In this document: positions 1 to 8,848 of the stretch, piece by piece
How positions within the stretch are numbered: position 1 is the stretch's first letter
How the letters are laid out: the number at the start of each line of letters is the position of its first letter
NCBI GenBank assembly: GCA_024644775.1
Contig: JAHEHB010000045.1
Location: 1 to 19,427, forward strand
Direction: 5' to 3'
DNA from: Deltaproteobacteria bacterium
Lineage (GTDB): Bacteria > Desulfobacterota > Desulfobacteria > Desulfobacterales > SURF-15
DNA: 19,427 nt
Position numbers and translations under genes: made by a program
Notes under the pieces: generated by a model
What the model was told of the DNA's origin: nothing
Database searches by the model: none
What the model saw: only the letters and a program-made list of their open reading frames with translations

Positions 1-1644
1 TGTTCCGATAAGCGCCGTCGCCTTTCCACTGACTCTGTAAACAAGTCGTTCCCGCCATGCTTGGTTGGGGTTACGGCAAACCAATATGATGCCGTGACTG
101 CCTTTCTCGATCTCGTCTATGATTTCTTTATCATAGGCGTCTTTAACGGTTCGGACCACGGTTCTAATTTTTCCATCCGCAAAACCGGATTGTTTCAAAA
201 TGCTTTCCCCCCACGAAACGATATTATCCTGTCTATGTCGGATTTGATTGATATCGTCATCCGTTTGACGATTTTGAAGGAACAAAATCGTTGGAAAAAT
301 CGCTGCGCCGACATTTTGGTTGGCCGGCAGGAATTGCGGGAAGGAAGTCTTTAACATCTTATCGTCATTGATGTCTGTTACCACCCACAGTCCTTTGTAA
401 TTTCGGGTTAACAGCCTATGTTCGAAATCGATTTTTTCTTGAACGGATCGCGACCACCGCCGGCAGTTGAACCCTTGTTCAAGAACAACCCGTTTTAGAC
501 ACCAATTACAATTGATGCATACTTTTATCTGCCGTCTTGGGTCCTTTGCCTTTCTCAACCAGCGAATATCGGTTCTCAAGGGGCGTCCGAGCCCGATCAG
601 ATCCGCTGTCCCGTTCGAAATCAACTCACCGGCCAGTTCAGGGGTAACAATCCTTCCGGAGATGATCGTGGGCGTTTTGACCATGTTTCTGAGAGCTATC
701 ATGTCATCCCGTAAGTAGGCCGGTTTTGCCATGGTTTCTACAGTGGTCGGTGAGAAAATGGAATTGTAGGTTCCGGCAGACACCGAGAGATATGCGATAC
801 TTTCTTTTTCCAAAATTTTAGCCCACGCCAGCGCTTCCGGAAGATCCACTCCAGCAGGTACCCACTCTTTTAGAATGAGCCGAAACCCGATGGGAAAATC
901 CCGAGGAAGTCTGCGTTTTATTTCCCTGATCACACCCAGTGGAAAAATCGTTCGCTCGGTAAAGCTTAAGGGGTCTCCGTTTCGTCCCCGGTTTGTAAAT
1001 GGAGATAAAAACTGACAAATCAAATAACCGTTGGCTCCGTGAAGTTCGATCATGTCAAAACCCGCCTGCCATGCCCTGACCGCTGCGGCACCGAACGCAT
1101 CGATCACACGTTCGCGATCTTCCGCAGTTACCGCGTGTCTCCAGGTGTTTGCCATTTTTAAGAAATAACGGGTAAGGCGAAACCGTTTTTCGAACGGGAA
1201 AAAATTCATAAAATTCTTCAATGATGTAATGTTAAACGACAGGTTTGAGGCGTCAATAGGCGCTGGGACTAGAGGTTTCTCTGTGTTTGCAAACCGCCCG
1301 GCATGATTCAGTTGCAGGCAGGCCACCGCACCGAAATTTTTTATGGCCGTCGCGAGCTTATTGAGTCCCGGTATAAATTCATCGCGATCCACTCTAAGGT
1401 TATAGCTTGAAACGATACCGTCCGAAGAAACAGCTGCATTCGCTACGATCACCATGGAGACATCGGCATCGGCCAACTGTGTATAATGGTTAATGAGCAA
1501 ATCGCTGACGTTTCCGTCCGTATGTGCATATCCGGTATGTACGGGTACCGCAACGACTCGATTCTTAAGCTGGTAGGATTGCATTTGAAAACGAGCAAAA
1601 AGTTCTGAAGATATCGATTTTATGTCTGTCTTGCTGTGGATCAT
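1..1644 (-). CDS. Old-yellow-enzyme family flavin oxidoreductase fused to a universal-stress-like domain (3' end cut by window)
   Basis: An open frame of 548 codons runs off the left edge, so the C-terminus is missing. The N-terminal ~360 residues are an FMN-binding TIM barrel of the NADH:flavin oxidoreductase family. They carry LKNRVVAVPVHTG near residue 28, FDMIELHGANGYLICQFLSP in mid-barrel and a GLGRPLRTD motif at the barrel end. Next comes a four-cysteine cluster, Cys-x2-Cys-x2-Cys-x11-Cys (CINCNWC, then C), as in 4Fe-4S members such as 2,4-dienoyl-CoA reductase and trimethylamine dehydrogenase. Those relatives continue into an FAD/NAD domain. Here about 120 residues instead resemble a universal stress protein, with KGLWVVTDI at its start and GSHGIILVCRNP near its end. 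The substrate is unknown; a redox role on an enoyl or amine-type substrate is inferred from the family. The start is uncertain: ATG at 1644, or an in-frame ATG at 1662. Neither has a clear ribosome binding site. Confidence 0.85.
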   Translation of the reverse strand, partial: MIHSKTDIKSISSELFARFQMQSYQLKNRVVAVPVHTGYAHTDGNVSDLLINHYTQLADADVSMVIVANAAVSSDGIVSSYNLRVDRDEFIPGLNKLATAIKNFGAVACLQLNHAGRFANTEKPLVPAPIDASNLSFNITSLKNFMNFFPFEKRFRLTRYFLKMANTWRHAVTAEDRERVIDAFGAAAVRAWQAGFDMIELHGANGYLICQFLSPFTNRGRNGDPLSFTERTIFPLGVIREIKRRLPRDFPIGFRLILKEWVPAGVDLPEALAWAKILEKESIAYLSVSAGTYNSIFSPTTVETMAKPAYLRDDMIALRNMVKTPTIISGRIVTPELAGELISNGTADLIGLGRPLRTDIRWLRKAKDPRRQIKVCINCNWCLKRVVLEQGFNCRRWSRSVQEKIDFEHRLLTRNYKGLWVVTDINDDKMLKTSFPQFLPANQNVGAAIFPTILFLQNRQTDDDINQIRHRQDNIVSWGESILKQSGFADGKIRTVVRTVKDAYDKEIIDEIEKGSHGIILVCRNPNQAWRERLVYRVSGKATALIGT

Positions 1645-1695
1645 GACAGAACTATATCTCATTCATGCAGGAGTTACAAAAATATTTTGGACTGT

Positions 1696-1801
1696 AGAGC
1701 CAATTTCAAAACGCCCAGTTTGCCCGATCTCAGCGCCGGGCTCCAAATCTGGGATCCTCGACTTGACCTTGAACAAACTGGAACGATTTAAAATTGGCTC
1801 T
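1696..1801. repeat. Inverted-repeat element of about 106 bp
   Basis: The left arm (1696-1721, beginning AGAGCCAATTTCAAAACG) and right arm (1775-1801, ending TTTAAAATTGGCTCT) are inverted copies over about 26 bases with a few mismatches and one indel. The centre contains smaller GC-rich inverted sequences (GCCCG...CGGGC). No coding capacity is seen. It resembles a MITE or a folded intergenic repeat lying upstream of two divergent genes. No clear target-site duplication was found. Confidence 0.6.
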
Positions 1802-1861
1802 GTATTTTATGTCTTGACGTTTCCGATGAAATTTTGTGAACTGAAAGGGGTTACGCCCCAA

Positions 1862-1891
1862 TTGCTGGTAGAATTTCCGACACGCTATTAT
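1862..1891 (+). promoter_or_regulatory. Candidate sigma-70 promoter for the SAF-domain oxidoreductase gene
   Basis: TATTAT at 1886-1891 matches the -10 consensus at five of six positions. An 18-base spacer separates it from TTGCTG (1862-1867), a weak -35 with only the TTG core. Transcription would start about 20 bases before the AGAGGAG ribosome binding site. Confidence 0.35.
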
Positions 1892-1917
1892 ATACCATCC
1901 AACTTAGAGGAGACCCC

Positions 1918-3303
1918 ATGAATTATCAGACACTGTTTAAAGCTGCAACCGAAAAGACGGTTCGTGCGGCAATCGTAGGCGCCGGTGAATTCGGTACGTC
2001 TTTTATCTTCCAGGCAAGACGGGTGCCGGGGCTGGAGGTACCCGCTGTTTGCAACCGAACCGTTGAAAAAGCAGTTGCGGCGTACATAAACGCCGGGATA
2101 TCGAAAGAGGACGTACGTATTTGCGAATCCGAAGCTCAAGTAAAAAAGGCGTTTGACCATGGTAAATTCATTGCGGTCAGCGATGGCATGCTGCTCATGG
2201 GGCTGCCGCTTGACGTACTAGTTGAAGGAACCGGAAACCCCGAGGTAGCAGCCAGATATGCGGAGGCAGCTATTTCCAACGGTATGCATGTCACGATGGT
2301 TTCAAAAGAGGCGGATTCTGTAATCGGCCCGATCCTGTGGAAGAAAGCTCAAAAAAATGGGGTTGTTTACACAACGGTGGAAGGAGATCAACCCAGTCTT
2401 TTGATCGGGCTGATCACATGGGGACGTACGTTGGGGATGAACATTATTTGTGCCGGAAAAGCCAGCGAATACGATTTTGTATATGACCCACAATCCAAAA
2501 CCGTCACCTGTCTGGATCGTGTGGTTCATGTTCCCGATTTCGATAAATTCTGGCTCATGGGAAATCGGACTGCAGCAGAGATGACTGAAAACCGTTCGGT
2601 CTCTCTGGCCGCACTCCCCCGGCGCGCCACTCCGGATCTCTGTGAAATGGGTATTGTCTGCAATGCCACCGGCATGCGGCCATCCTCTGAAATGTTCCAC
2701 GCGCCCGTATCGAGAACGGTGGAAGTTCCTGAGTTTTTGACCACAAAAGACCGAGGCGGTCTGCTCGAAAACGCAGACGTGGTGGACGTGATCAACTGCC
2801 TGCGTCGCCCGGACGAGGCCAGCATGAGCGGCGGTGTTTTTATTGTAATCGAATGCGAAGACAGAACCTCCTGGAAAGTCCTCGGAGCCAAGGGGCATCC
2901 CACAAACCGCAAGGGCGACAGTGCCATGATCTACCATCCGGTTCATTTACTGGGTGTCGAAGCCCCTATTTCGGTGCTTGCGGCGGCCCTTCTGAATCAT
3001 GCCACCGGTGCGGAAGTGATGACGCCCGTTTGTGATCTTGCCGGGAGGGCAACCCGGAATCTAAAGGCCGGTACGATATTAAAGGCAGTTGGGCATCACC
3101 ATGTTATCGAAGGCGTTGAAGCGCTTCTCCTGGATGCCTTTAAAGCAAGCGGCAACAATCCCATTCCCTTTTATCTGATGGATAATGCGCGGCTGACACG
3201 GGACATCCCGGAAGGGTCCATTATCGACTGTGATAGGGTTCATGTATCCTCGGATTCTGTTTTATGGAGACTTCGCGCCGAACAGGATCGTGTTTTCGAG
3301 TAA
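1918..3303 (+). CDS. Homoserine-dehydrogenase-like NAD(P)-dependent oxidoreductase with SAF domain
   Basis: This 461-residue protein has an N-terminal Rossmann fold (AAIVGAGEFGTSFI near residue 19) and a middle segment with VLVEGTGNPEVAARYAEAA and HVTMVSKEAD, typical of predicted homoserine dehydrogenases (COG4091). The C-terminal ~80 residues look like a SAF domain (RNLKAGTILKAVGHHHVIEG). Family members are often mislabelled as FlgA-like because of that domain. The substrate is not established; an NAD(P)-dependent oxidation of a small hydroxy or sugar acid is plausible. The ATG has a strong ribosome binding site, AGAGGAG, about six bases upstream. The gene appears monocistronic. It converges with the housekeeping operon, leaving only 31 bases between the two stop codons, and no terminator is visible there. 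Confidence 0.85.
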   Translation: MNYQTLFKAATEKTVRAAIVGAGEFGTSFIFQARRVPGLEVPAVCNRTVEKAVAAYINAGISKEDVRICESEAQVKKAFDHGKFIAVSDGMLLMGLPLDVLVEGTGNPEVAARYAEAAISNGMHVTMVSKEADSVIGPILWKKAQKNGVVYTTVEGDQPSLLIGLITWGRTLGMNIICAGKASEYDFVYDPQSKTVTCLDRVVHVPDFDKFWLMGNRTAAEMTENRSVSLAALPRRATPDLCEMGIVCNATGMRPSSEMFHAPVSRTVEVPEFLTTKDRGGLLENADVVDVINCLRRPDEASMSGGVFIVIECEDRTSWKVLGAKGHPTNRKGDSAMIYHPVHLLGVEAPISVLAAALLNHATGAEVMTPVCDLAGRATRNLKAGTILKAVGHHHVIEGVEALLLDAFKASGNNPIPFYLMDNARLTRDIPEGSIIDCDRVHVSSDSVLWRLRAEQDRVFE

Positions 3304-3334
3304 AACATTCGGATATCTGAGGCAGGATGGATTG

Positions 3335-3562
3335 TCAAGGGTGATTTTCTTTCGTATTCGTTTTTATATCTTCAACCAACTCTTTCATAATGGCAAGGAC
3401 GTTCTTTCCTCTTTTTTGGGCTATTTTGTGGGCATCATCTACGATTTTGGCAGCCTGTTTTTGAAGGTCCGAAGAGGGAGGCACCGGCAGGTTCATTCTT
3501 TGGTATTGCCATACCAGATAACGCATCGCTAACCGTTCTTCCTGAAATCGAATAAACCCCAT
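3335..3562 (-). CDS. Small protein of unknown function, last gene of the ileS-lspA-holA operon
   Basis: A 75-residue, charged, probably helical cytoplasmic protein with no signal peptide. It begins MGFIRFQEERLAMRYLVWQY and has a lysine-rich second half (QKQAAKIVDDAHKIAQKRG). I do not recognise the family. Evidence that it is real: the ATG at 3562 lies six bases past the holA stop codon, with AAGGAG ten bases upstream inside the end of holA, which fits translational coupling. Its position suggests co-expression with lipoprotein processing and replication genes but says nothing firm about function. A helical accessory or DNA-associated role is possible but unsupported. Confidence 0.65.
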   Translation of the reverse strand: MGFIRFQEERLAMRYLVWQYQRMNLPVPPSSDLQKQAAKIVDDAHKIAQKRGKNVLAIMKELVEDIKTNTKENHP

Positions 3563-3567
3563 TGTCT

Positions 3568-5064
3568 TTAGACTCCTTGGTGTGAATAGGATTGTTTACG
3601 CGATTTGGTTTGCTCATCCTTTGCGCATATACAAAAAACGGCATTCTCTAAAATGAGTTTAGGGGACTGCCCGGTTGATTTTAGTCGAATGTCGGCACGA
3701 GACAGGCACTCCAATGCCCGAAATAGTTCTTCTGTTGCGTAGACTTGAGACTTCTTTAGCAATAGATAAACCGGGTATGGATTTTTAGGGTTTTTTGCAA
3801 TGACAAGATCGGTATTTATCTTCTTCTGCCGCTTGCCCTTTTTTTTATCCTCCCCGTTATCTGTCAACGAAAGTGCGTTGCCCCAAGCGTTGAGTTGATC
3901 CAAAATGCCTTTATCATAGGACTGCAACGCGGGCATTACGGACGTTTTGAACTGACTGTAACTTAATCCCGAATACCAAACGCTGCCATGTTCGCTTTCC
4001 AAAAAGCCTTTGGTCACAAGAAGTTTTCTGACCTGATTGGTGATGGCTGCAAGTACCTGAAGCGGGTGTACATCGTCTGAAAGTAGTGAATTCAAAAAAA
4101 ATAGGGACCGGTAGATATCCCTTTCCGCAATGGCATTCGTGAGTTCATAGATCGGATCCTTCTTGGTGCGGGACAATACGGCGTCAACATCATCTACCGT
4201 AATCGGTTTTCTTTCACCCACATAGATCACAAGTTTTTCGATATTTTGGGTAAAGTTTCGAAGATCGAAACCGGTCATCTCCTTTACCGCATTAAACGCA
4301 TCCTGATCGATTGTCTTTTCCTTTTGCGCAAGGATCTTCTTCACCTGATCACGGAGCACCCTTTCCTGCGCGAGTTTGTCTTCTCGACGCTCACCTTTTG
4401 GAACGGAACAATCAACAATTAAACCTTTGTCTATGAGGGTTTTAAACAGACTTCGTCGTTTATCAACAAAATCGGTCGTGATGATGAGCATGTTTCCGTC
4501 TGGAAATCCTTTACCGATTGCTCTATTCAATGCATCTAATACATTTTCAGTTTTTCGAATCGGTAAACCCTGCTCTGTGCAATACGTATTAAGGTGTTCC
4601 AGCCACCTGGCATCGCCGATATCTTCCACCGCCAGCGATTTTCTCACAGCCGGCTTCTTAAATTCTTCATACGTCAGGTTTAAAATTGAAAGCATGCCGG
4701 TAAAAAACTGTGCCGCTTTTTTTTGATCGTTTTTGGTATATGCCGCCTTTGTTTTCTCCAAGAGTTTGGAGGCATCTTGCTTTGAGTAAAATATCTTCGA
4801 ATCCGATAAGGTGACAATCTTCGGATCCGATAACAGTGAATAGGTATTCATCCGTTCGATTACGTTATAAATATTCTCATCGACGCCATCGATGGTGTCG
4901 TAATTGAGGTTTCGACGTGAAGCAGGAAGAAGGGTTTCCAAAAGCGTATTTAGCGCTGTTTTATACAACACTTCCTCCCCGTATAAAAGACAGGCGGAAA
5001 CCGATATCTTATTTTTACAGTCTTTAAGATAGCCGTTTAGATCTTTATAGGGTATTTCAGACAT
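3568..5064 (-). CDS. holA: DNA polymerase III delta subunit (clamp loader), long form
   Basis: This 498-residue protein matches the HolA/delta pattern. An N-terminal AAA-like module (SACLLYGEEVLYKTALNTLL) is followed by NMLIITTDFVDKRRSLFKTL, then a lid region with FDLRNFTQNIEKLVIYVG and KKDPIYELTNAIAERDIYRS, and a C-terminal collar helix bundle starting around HPLQVLAAITNQVRKLL. Delta opens the beta sliding clamp during loading. Typical family length is about 340. The excess sits mainly in a charged stretch around residues 95-190 and another around 390-450 rich in lysine (EDKKKGKRQKK). No clear ribosome binding site precedes the ATG at 5064. The lspA stop lies 21 bases upstream, so coupling is likely. 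Sequence identity to model delta proteins will be low; the call rests on motif order and length-independent landmarks. Confidence 0.85.
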   Translation of the reverse strand: MSEIPYKDLNGYLKDCKNKISVSACLLYGEEVLYKTALNTLLETLLPASRRNLNYDTIDGVDENIYNVIERMNTYSLLSDPKIVTLSDSKIFYSKQDASKLLEKTKAAYTKNDQKKAAQFFTGMLSILNLTYEEFKKPAVRKSLAVEDIGDARWLEHLNTYCTEQGLPIRKTENVLDALNRAIGKGFPDGNMLIITTDFVDKRRSLFKTLIDKGLIVDCSVPKGERREDKLAQERVLRDQVKKILAQKEKTIDQDAFNAVKEMTGFDLRNFTQNIEKLVIYVGERKPITVDDVDAVLSRTKKDPIYELTNAIAERDIYRSLFFLNSLLSDDVHPLQVLAAITNQVRKLLVTKGFLESEHGSVWYSGLSYSQFKTSVMPALQSYDKGILDQLNAWGNALSLTDNGEDKKKGKRQKKINTDLVIAKNPKNPYPVYLLLKKSQVYATEELFRALECLSRADIRLKSTGQSPKLILENAVFCICAKDEQTKSRKQSYSHQGV

Positions 5065-5085
5065 ACAATTAGGATATGGCCATAC

Positions 5086-5586
5086 TTATTTCGGCATCTC
5101 TTTAAAAAGAACATGAAATAGGAAAATGATCATCCCAATACAAACGGCACTATCCGCGACGTTAAAGGCCGGCCAGTGAAGGTTTCCGGCATAAAAATCA
5201 AGAAAATCGACAACCCTGCCTAACCGGATTCTATCGATCATATTTCCGATGGCGCCCCCCAGGATGAGTGCCAACCCGGATAGCAAAAACCGATAGGTAT
5301 GGGGCGTTTTTTTGTAGAAATAAAAAATCAGCCCAATGGCTGCGGATGAGGCAAGCAAAAAAGCCAAGCGTTGCACATTCGAACTGTTACCCGACAAAAA
5401 TCCAAATGCACCCCCAGTATTGTGAATATGCGTTAGGTCAAAGAAACCGGGTATCAACGTAATAGAACCATACAGGGGAAGGGTCTTTAAAATAATGAAT
5501 TTGGTAATCTGATCCAACGCCACCACCACCCCTGCGATAACTGTCAGTTTCATATATTTTTTGAGACTCAAAAAACGTGCACTCAT
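5086..5586 (-). CDS. lspA: Lipoprotein signal peptidase II
   Basis: A 166-residue inner-membrane aspartyl protease that removes signal peptides from diacylglyceryl-modified prolipoproteins. Four membrane segments are visible (about residues 13-33, 71-91, 99-117 and 140-161). Family landmarks are present in order: ALDQITK near residue 23, HIHNTGGAFGFL near 53, GNMIDRIRLGRVVDF near 114 and FNVADSAVCIG near 141. The likely catalytic pair is Asp127 and Asp145. The ATG at 5586 has GGAG five bases upstream. It lies 147 bases downstream of ileS, a pairing common across bacteria, and is probably read through from the ileS promoter. Confidence 0.96.
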   Translation of the reverse strand: MSARFLSLKKYMKLTVIAGVVVALDQITKFIILKTLPLYGSITLIPGFFDLTHIHNTGGAFGFLSGNSSNVQRLAFLLASSAAIGLIFYFYKKTPHTYRFLLSGLALILGGAIGNMIDRIRLGRVVDFLDFYAGNLHWPAFNVADSAVCIGMIIFLFHVLFKEMPK

Positions 5587-5733
5587 TTTAACTCCAACCC
5601 CATTGCACTCTATGAGTTAGTAAAGCCTCCAATCGCCTAAAAGCGAGGGTTTATCTCCCAATCCCTGATTGGAACAATAGCTTCAGGACCGATTCCCACT
5701 TTCTGTCCTCCGCCCTCTGTCATCTGTCATCTG
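5587..5733 (-). other. ileS-lspA intergenic spacer with short direct repeats
   Basis: The 147-base spacer contains tandem CTGTCAT-type units (CTGTCATCTGTCATCTGTCA, ending near 5737) and a small hairpin CCAAT-CCCTG-ATTGG. No terminator-like T-run was seen, so read-through from ileS to lspA is expected. I see no gene in it. Confidence 0.4.
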
Positions 5734-8541
5734 TCAATCACCCAGCCCCATTTCTTCGAGGGCGGCTGCGCAACGATTGCATATGGTTGACCGATCGGCG
5801 TTGTCTCCAACAGAAATATCGTGCACCCAACACCGTTCGCACTTATCCCCTTTGGCCTTGTCCACACGTATCGATAGCCCCTCAATCACACTGCTTTCAA
5901 ACGCCCCCTCCGATTTCTGATCTTTCAATAAAGATACATCGGATACAATCATTATGAATCGAAGATCTTCTTTATAAGGAAGCAATTCTCCATATAAGGA
6001 ATCCCCTGCAGATAGGGTTACCGCCGCGTCCAGCGGATGGCCGATCTGTTTTTGATTCCTTGCCTCCTCGAGGGCCCTGGTTACTTCTCCCCGAACTTCC
6101 AATAGCTTCTCCCATCGTTTTGCCAGATGTGTGTCGATCCACACGTCGTTGACCTTCGGCATTAACGTCAAATGAACGCTCGTTTCTTTTTCTTTTTGGC
6201 TCGGAATATAAATCCAGGCCTCTTCTGCCGTAAATGGAAGCAAGGGTGCCATGAGCTTTACAATGGCCTCCAACACGATGTGAAGAACCGTCTGTGCACT
6301 TCTTCTTCCTGCGGCGTTTCTGGGTGACGTGTACAGCCTGTCTTTGAGAATATCTAAATAAAACGACGAAAGCTCAACCGTACAGTAATTGTGCAACGCA
6401 TGATAGATGATGTGGTGTTCGTAGGTTTCATAGGCCTTTGTGATTTTCTCAATTAACGCTTGCAGCGTATGTAAGATGTATTTATCCATCTCAAGCATGG
6501 ATTTATAGGGAACCGGGTCTTTTTCCGGATCAAAATCGAACAGATTGCCCAGCATAAACCGGCAGGTGTTTCGAATACGGCGATAGGCATCGCTCAGTTG
6601 GGTTAAAATATTTTTGGAGATTCGAATATCATCTCGGTAATCGGATGCAGCAACCCAAAGTCTCAAAATTTCGGCACCATACTTATCGATAACCTCCTTT
6701 GGCGCAATGATATTTCCAAGAGACTTTGACATTTTTTTACCTTCTTCATCGACCACAAACCCATGGGTCAATACCGATCGGTAGGGGGCACGTTCCCGCG
6801 TACCCACGGCAGTAAGCAGTGAACTGTGAAACCATCCCCGATGTTGATCACTACCCTCCAAATAAAGGTCCGCCGGCCACTCCAAGTAAGCGCGCGCCTC
6901 TAAAACCGCTGCATGGCTGACGCCGGAATCAAACCACACATCAAGGATATCGGTCTCCTTTCTAAACGATGTCGCCCCGCATTCTTGGCATTTGACATTT
7001 GTAGGAAGCAACTCGGCTGCTTCTTTATCATACCAAACATCCGCGCCGTTGGCTTTGAACTGCTCAAAGATATGATCGATCGTTTCTTGATTAAATAACA
7101 ACGTCGAACACGTTTCACAGTAAAACGCCGTGATGGGAACACCCCATGCACGTTGTCTGGAAACACACCAATCCGGTCGATTTTCAATCATTCCGTAAAT
7201 ACGCTCTCTGCCCCAATGCGGGATCCACTGGACTTTATCAATTTCAGCCAGTGTCTTTTTTCTCAGTCCGGTTTTGTCCATGGAGATGAACCACTGAGGG
7301 GTTGCTCGAAAAATAACGGGATCCTTACACCGCCAACAATGAGGATAAGAGTGTGCAATGGTCCCGGAAGACAACAGCGCACCGGTTTCGTCGAGTTTCG
7401 ATTGAATGCCGTCATTGGCATCGAATACAAATTGACCTTTAAAATATCCCACGTCATCTGTAAAACACCCTCTGTCGTCCACCGGAGAATAAACGTCAAA
7501 TCCATATTGAAGCCCCACATCGTAATCCTCTCGACCATGCCCGGGAGCTGTGTGCACACAACCCGTTCCGGCATCAAGCGTCACATGCGATCCCAATACG
7601 ATTTTGGATTCTCTATTATACAGTGGGTGACTACAGTGTTTGTTTTCAAGGGATTTGGCGTCCAGCTCGGCGACTACCGTATAATCTGTGATCCCAAAGG
7701 TATTCATACAGATTTCCACCAAATCCTTTGCCAGGATGAATACGTCGTTTTTCCCGATATCCACTGCGGTATATTTAAACTCGGGGTGAAGTGCAATGGC
7801 AAGATTCGCCGGTATGGTCCAGGGAGTCGTTGTCCAAATAACCACTGAAATCTTTTTGCCCGAAAGCGCAGGGTATTGCTTACCAAGATCGTCCATTAAG
7901 GGAAATTTAACAAAAATGGAGGGTGTCGTTTCATCATTATATTCTATTTCTGCCTCAGCCAGAGCGGTTTGGCAGGTACAACACCAGTAAATTGGCTTTT
8001 TACTCCGAAACAAGCTTCCATCCAGCGCGAACTTGCCGCACTCTCTTGCGATAATAGCCTCATATTCGTTGTTCATCGTTAAATACGGGTCGTTCCACTC
8101 TCCCATCACGCCAAGGCGCTTAAATTCCTCACGTTGAATATCGATGAACTTTTCAGCATATGACCGACACAGTTTCCGGACTTCCAGCTGAGACATTTGC
8201 AATTTCTTTTGCCCGATCTCTTTGTCCACATTGTGCTCAATGGGAAGGCCATGGCAATCCCAGCCGGGTACATAAATGGCGTCGAATCCGATCATCTGCC
8301 GCGATCGAACAATAACGTCTTTTAGTATTTTATTGAGTGCGGTACCGATGTGAATATGGCCGTTTGCATACGGCGGACCGTCGTGTAAAATAAACGGTTT
8401 TCGACCTTTTGAGATTTTCCGGATCTCTTTCCATAAGTCAGTTTCTTCCCACCTTTTTAGCTGTTCAGGTTCTCGCTTCGCCAGATTTGCTTTCATGGGA
8501 AAATCAGTTCCCGGAAGATTCAGGGTCTTTTTGTAATCCAT
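5734..8541 (-). CDS. ileS: Isoleucyl-tRNA synthetase
   Basis: This 935-residue class I synthetase charges tRNA-Ile. Residues 56-66 hold the HIGH-type signature ([11 protein letters not shown]). The KMSKS loop ([11 protein letters not shown]) lies near residue 600. The editing domain has the expected [12 protein letters not shown] motif, and the C-terminal zinc finger is seen as CERCW and CNRC pairs. Length matches bacterial IleRS (E. coli 938). The ATG at 8541 is chosen over the longer TTG reading at 8553, because that TTG lies in the GGAGGA ribosome binding site placed five bases before the ATG. It is the first gene of the operon with lspA, holA and a small unknown gene. The short predicted leader leaves no room for a T-box element. 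Confidence 0.98.
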   Translation of the reverse strand: MDYKKTLNLPGTDFPMKANLAKREPEQLKRWEETDLWKEIRKISKGRKPFILHDGPPYANGHIHIGTALNKILKDVIVRSRQMIGFDAIYVPGWDCHGLPIEHNVDKEIGQKKLQMSQLEVRKLCRSYAEKFIDIQREEFKRLGVMGEWNDPYLTMNNEYEAIIARECGKFALDGSLFRSKKPIYWCCTCQTALAEAEIEYNDETTPSIFVKFPLMDDLGKQYPALSGKKISVVIWTTTPWTIPANLAIALHPEFKYTAVDIGKNDVFILAKDLVEICMNTFGITDYTVVAELDAKSLENKHCSHPLYNRESKIVLGSHVTLDAGTGCVHTAPGHGREDYDVGLQYGFDVYSPVDDRGCFTDDVGYFKGQFVFDANDGIQSKLDETGALLSSGTIAHSYPHCWRCKDPVIFRATPQWFISMDKTGLRKKTLAEIDKVQWIPHWGRERIYGMIENRPDWCVSRQRAWGVPITAFYCETCSTLLFNQETIDHIFEQFKANGADVWYDKEAAELLPTNVKCQECGATSFRKETDILDVWFDSGVSHAAVLEARAYLEWPADLYLEGSDQHRGWFHSSLLTAVGTRERAPYRSVLTHGFVVDEEGKKMSKSLGNIIAPKEVIDKYGAEILRLWVAASDYRDDIRISKNILTQLSDAYRRIRNTCRFMLGNLFDFDPEKDPVPYKSMLEMDKYILHTLQALIEKITKAYETYEHHIIYHALHNYCTVELSSFYLDILKDRLYTSPRNAAGRRSAQTVLHIVLEAIVKLMAPLLPFTAEEAWIYIPSQKEKETSVHLTLMPKVNDVWIDTHLAKRWEKLLEVRGEVTRALEEARNQKQIGHPLDAAVTLSAGDSLYGELLPYKEDLRFIMIVSDVSLLKDQKSEGAFESSVIEGLSIRVDKAKGDKCERCWVHDISVGDNADRSTICNRCAAALEEMGLGD

Positions 8542-8579
8542 TCCGTCCTCCAATGTCGGTCGTTATCTATAACCTTAAA

Positions 8580-8608
8580 AGTTTAGTCTCTCTACCATAG
8601 GCTGTCAA
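8580..8608 (-). promoter_or_regulatory. Sigma-70 promoter of the ileS operon
   Basis: Read on minus, a perfect -35 TTGACA (8603-8608) is separated by exactly 17 bases from TAAACT (8580-8585) as -10. Transcription would start near 8573, giving a leader of roughly 30 bases before the ileS ATG with its GGAGGA site. Confidence 0.75.
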
Positions 8609-8848
8609 GGTCTTACATTTCCCGTGACTCAACCGGATTGCATTTTTTCAGTTGCGTGTCTCATTAAAATCTCCTATTTGTTATCAGGCCGCGTCCCGGA
8701 TTGATAAAAAGCCGGTAATCGGTTGTATAAGTTAATTTAATGTCTCGACAATTCTACAAGCAATTGATATTAAATTTTCTTCTGAATTCGTTTCGTGCAG
8801 TGCAGCTTTCCAATTGGGGCATCGCCCCTAAGTTCTAAAGGTATCTTT
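8609..8848. other. Intergenic region upstream of the divergent gene at 8849
   Basis: About 240 AT-rich bases between the ileS promoter and the plus-strand gene. An open frame could be extended to a GTG at 8795, but it has no ribosome binding site there. No convincing promoter, RNA gene or repeat was recognised, although the plus-strand gene must start somewhere in this region. Confidence 0.5.

Larger units (their letters stand above)
1645..1917. other. Intergenic region between divergent genes
   Basis: This 273-base gap between two divergently transcribed genes holds an inverted-repeat element (1696-1801) and a candidate promoter for the plus-strand gene. The short open frame crossing it on plus has no recognisable protein content and overlaps the start of the oxidoreductase gene at 1918, so I do not call it coding. 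Confidence 0.6.

Noticed and set aside
1622..1921. Plus-strand open frame of 99 codons upstream of the oxidoreductase
   Set aside because: It spans the inverted-repeat element, overlaps the next start codon and the start of the minus-strand gene, and has no recognisable protein content.
2302..2946. Minus-strand open frame of 214 codons inside the SAF-domain oxidoreductase gene
   Set aside because: It lies antisense to a well-supported gene and its translation has no family-like motifs; it is a codon-bias shadow.
7153..7848. Plus-strand open frame of 231 codons inside ileS
   Set aside because: Antisense to conserved IleRS sequence, with no ribosome binding site and no protein-like features.
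8542..8602. T-box leader for ileS
   Set aside because: The predicted transcription start leaves only about 30 bases before the ileS ATG, and no T-box motif is visible.
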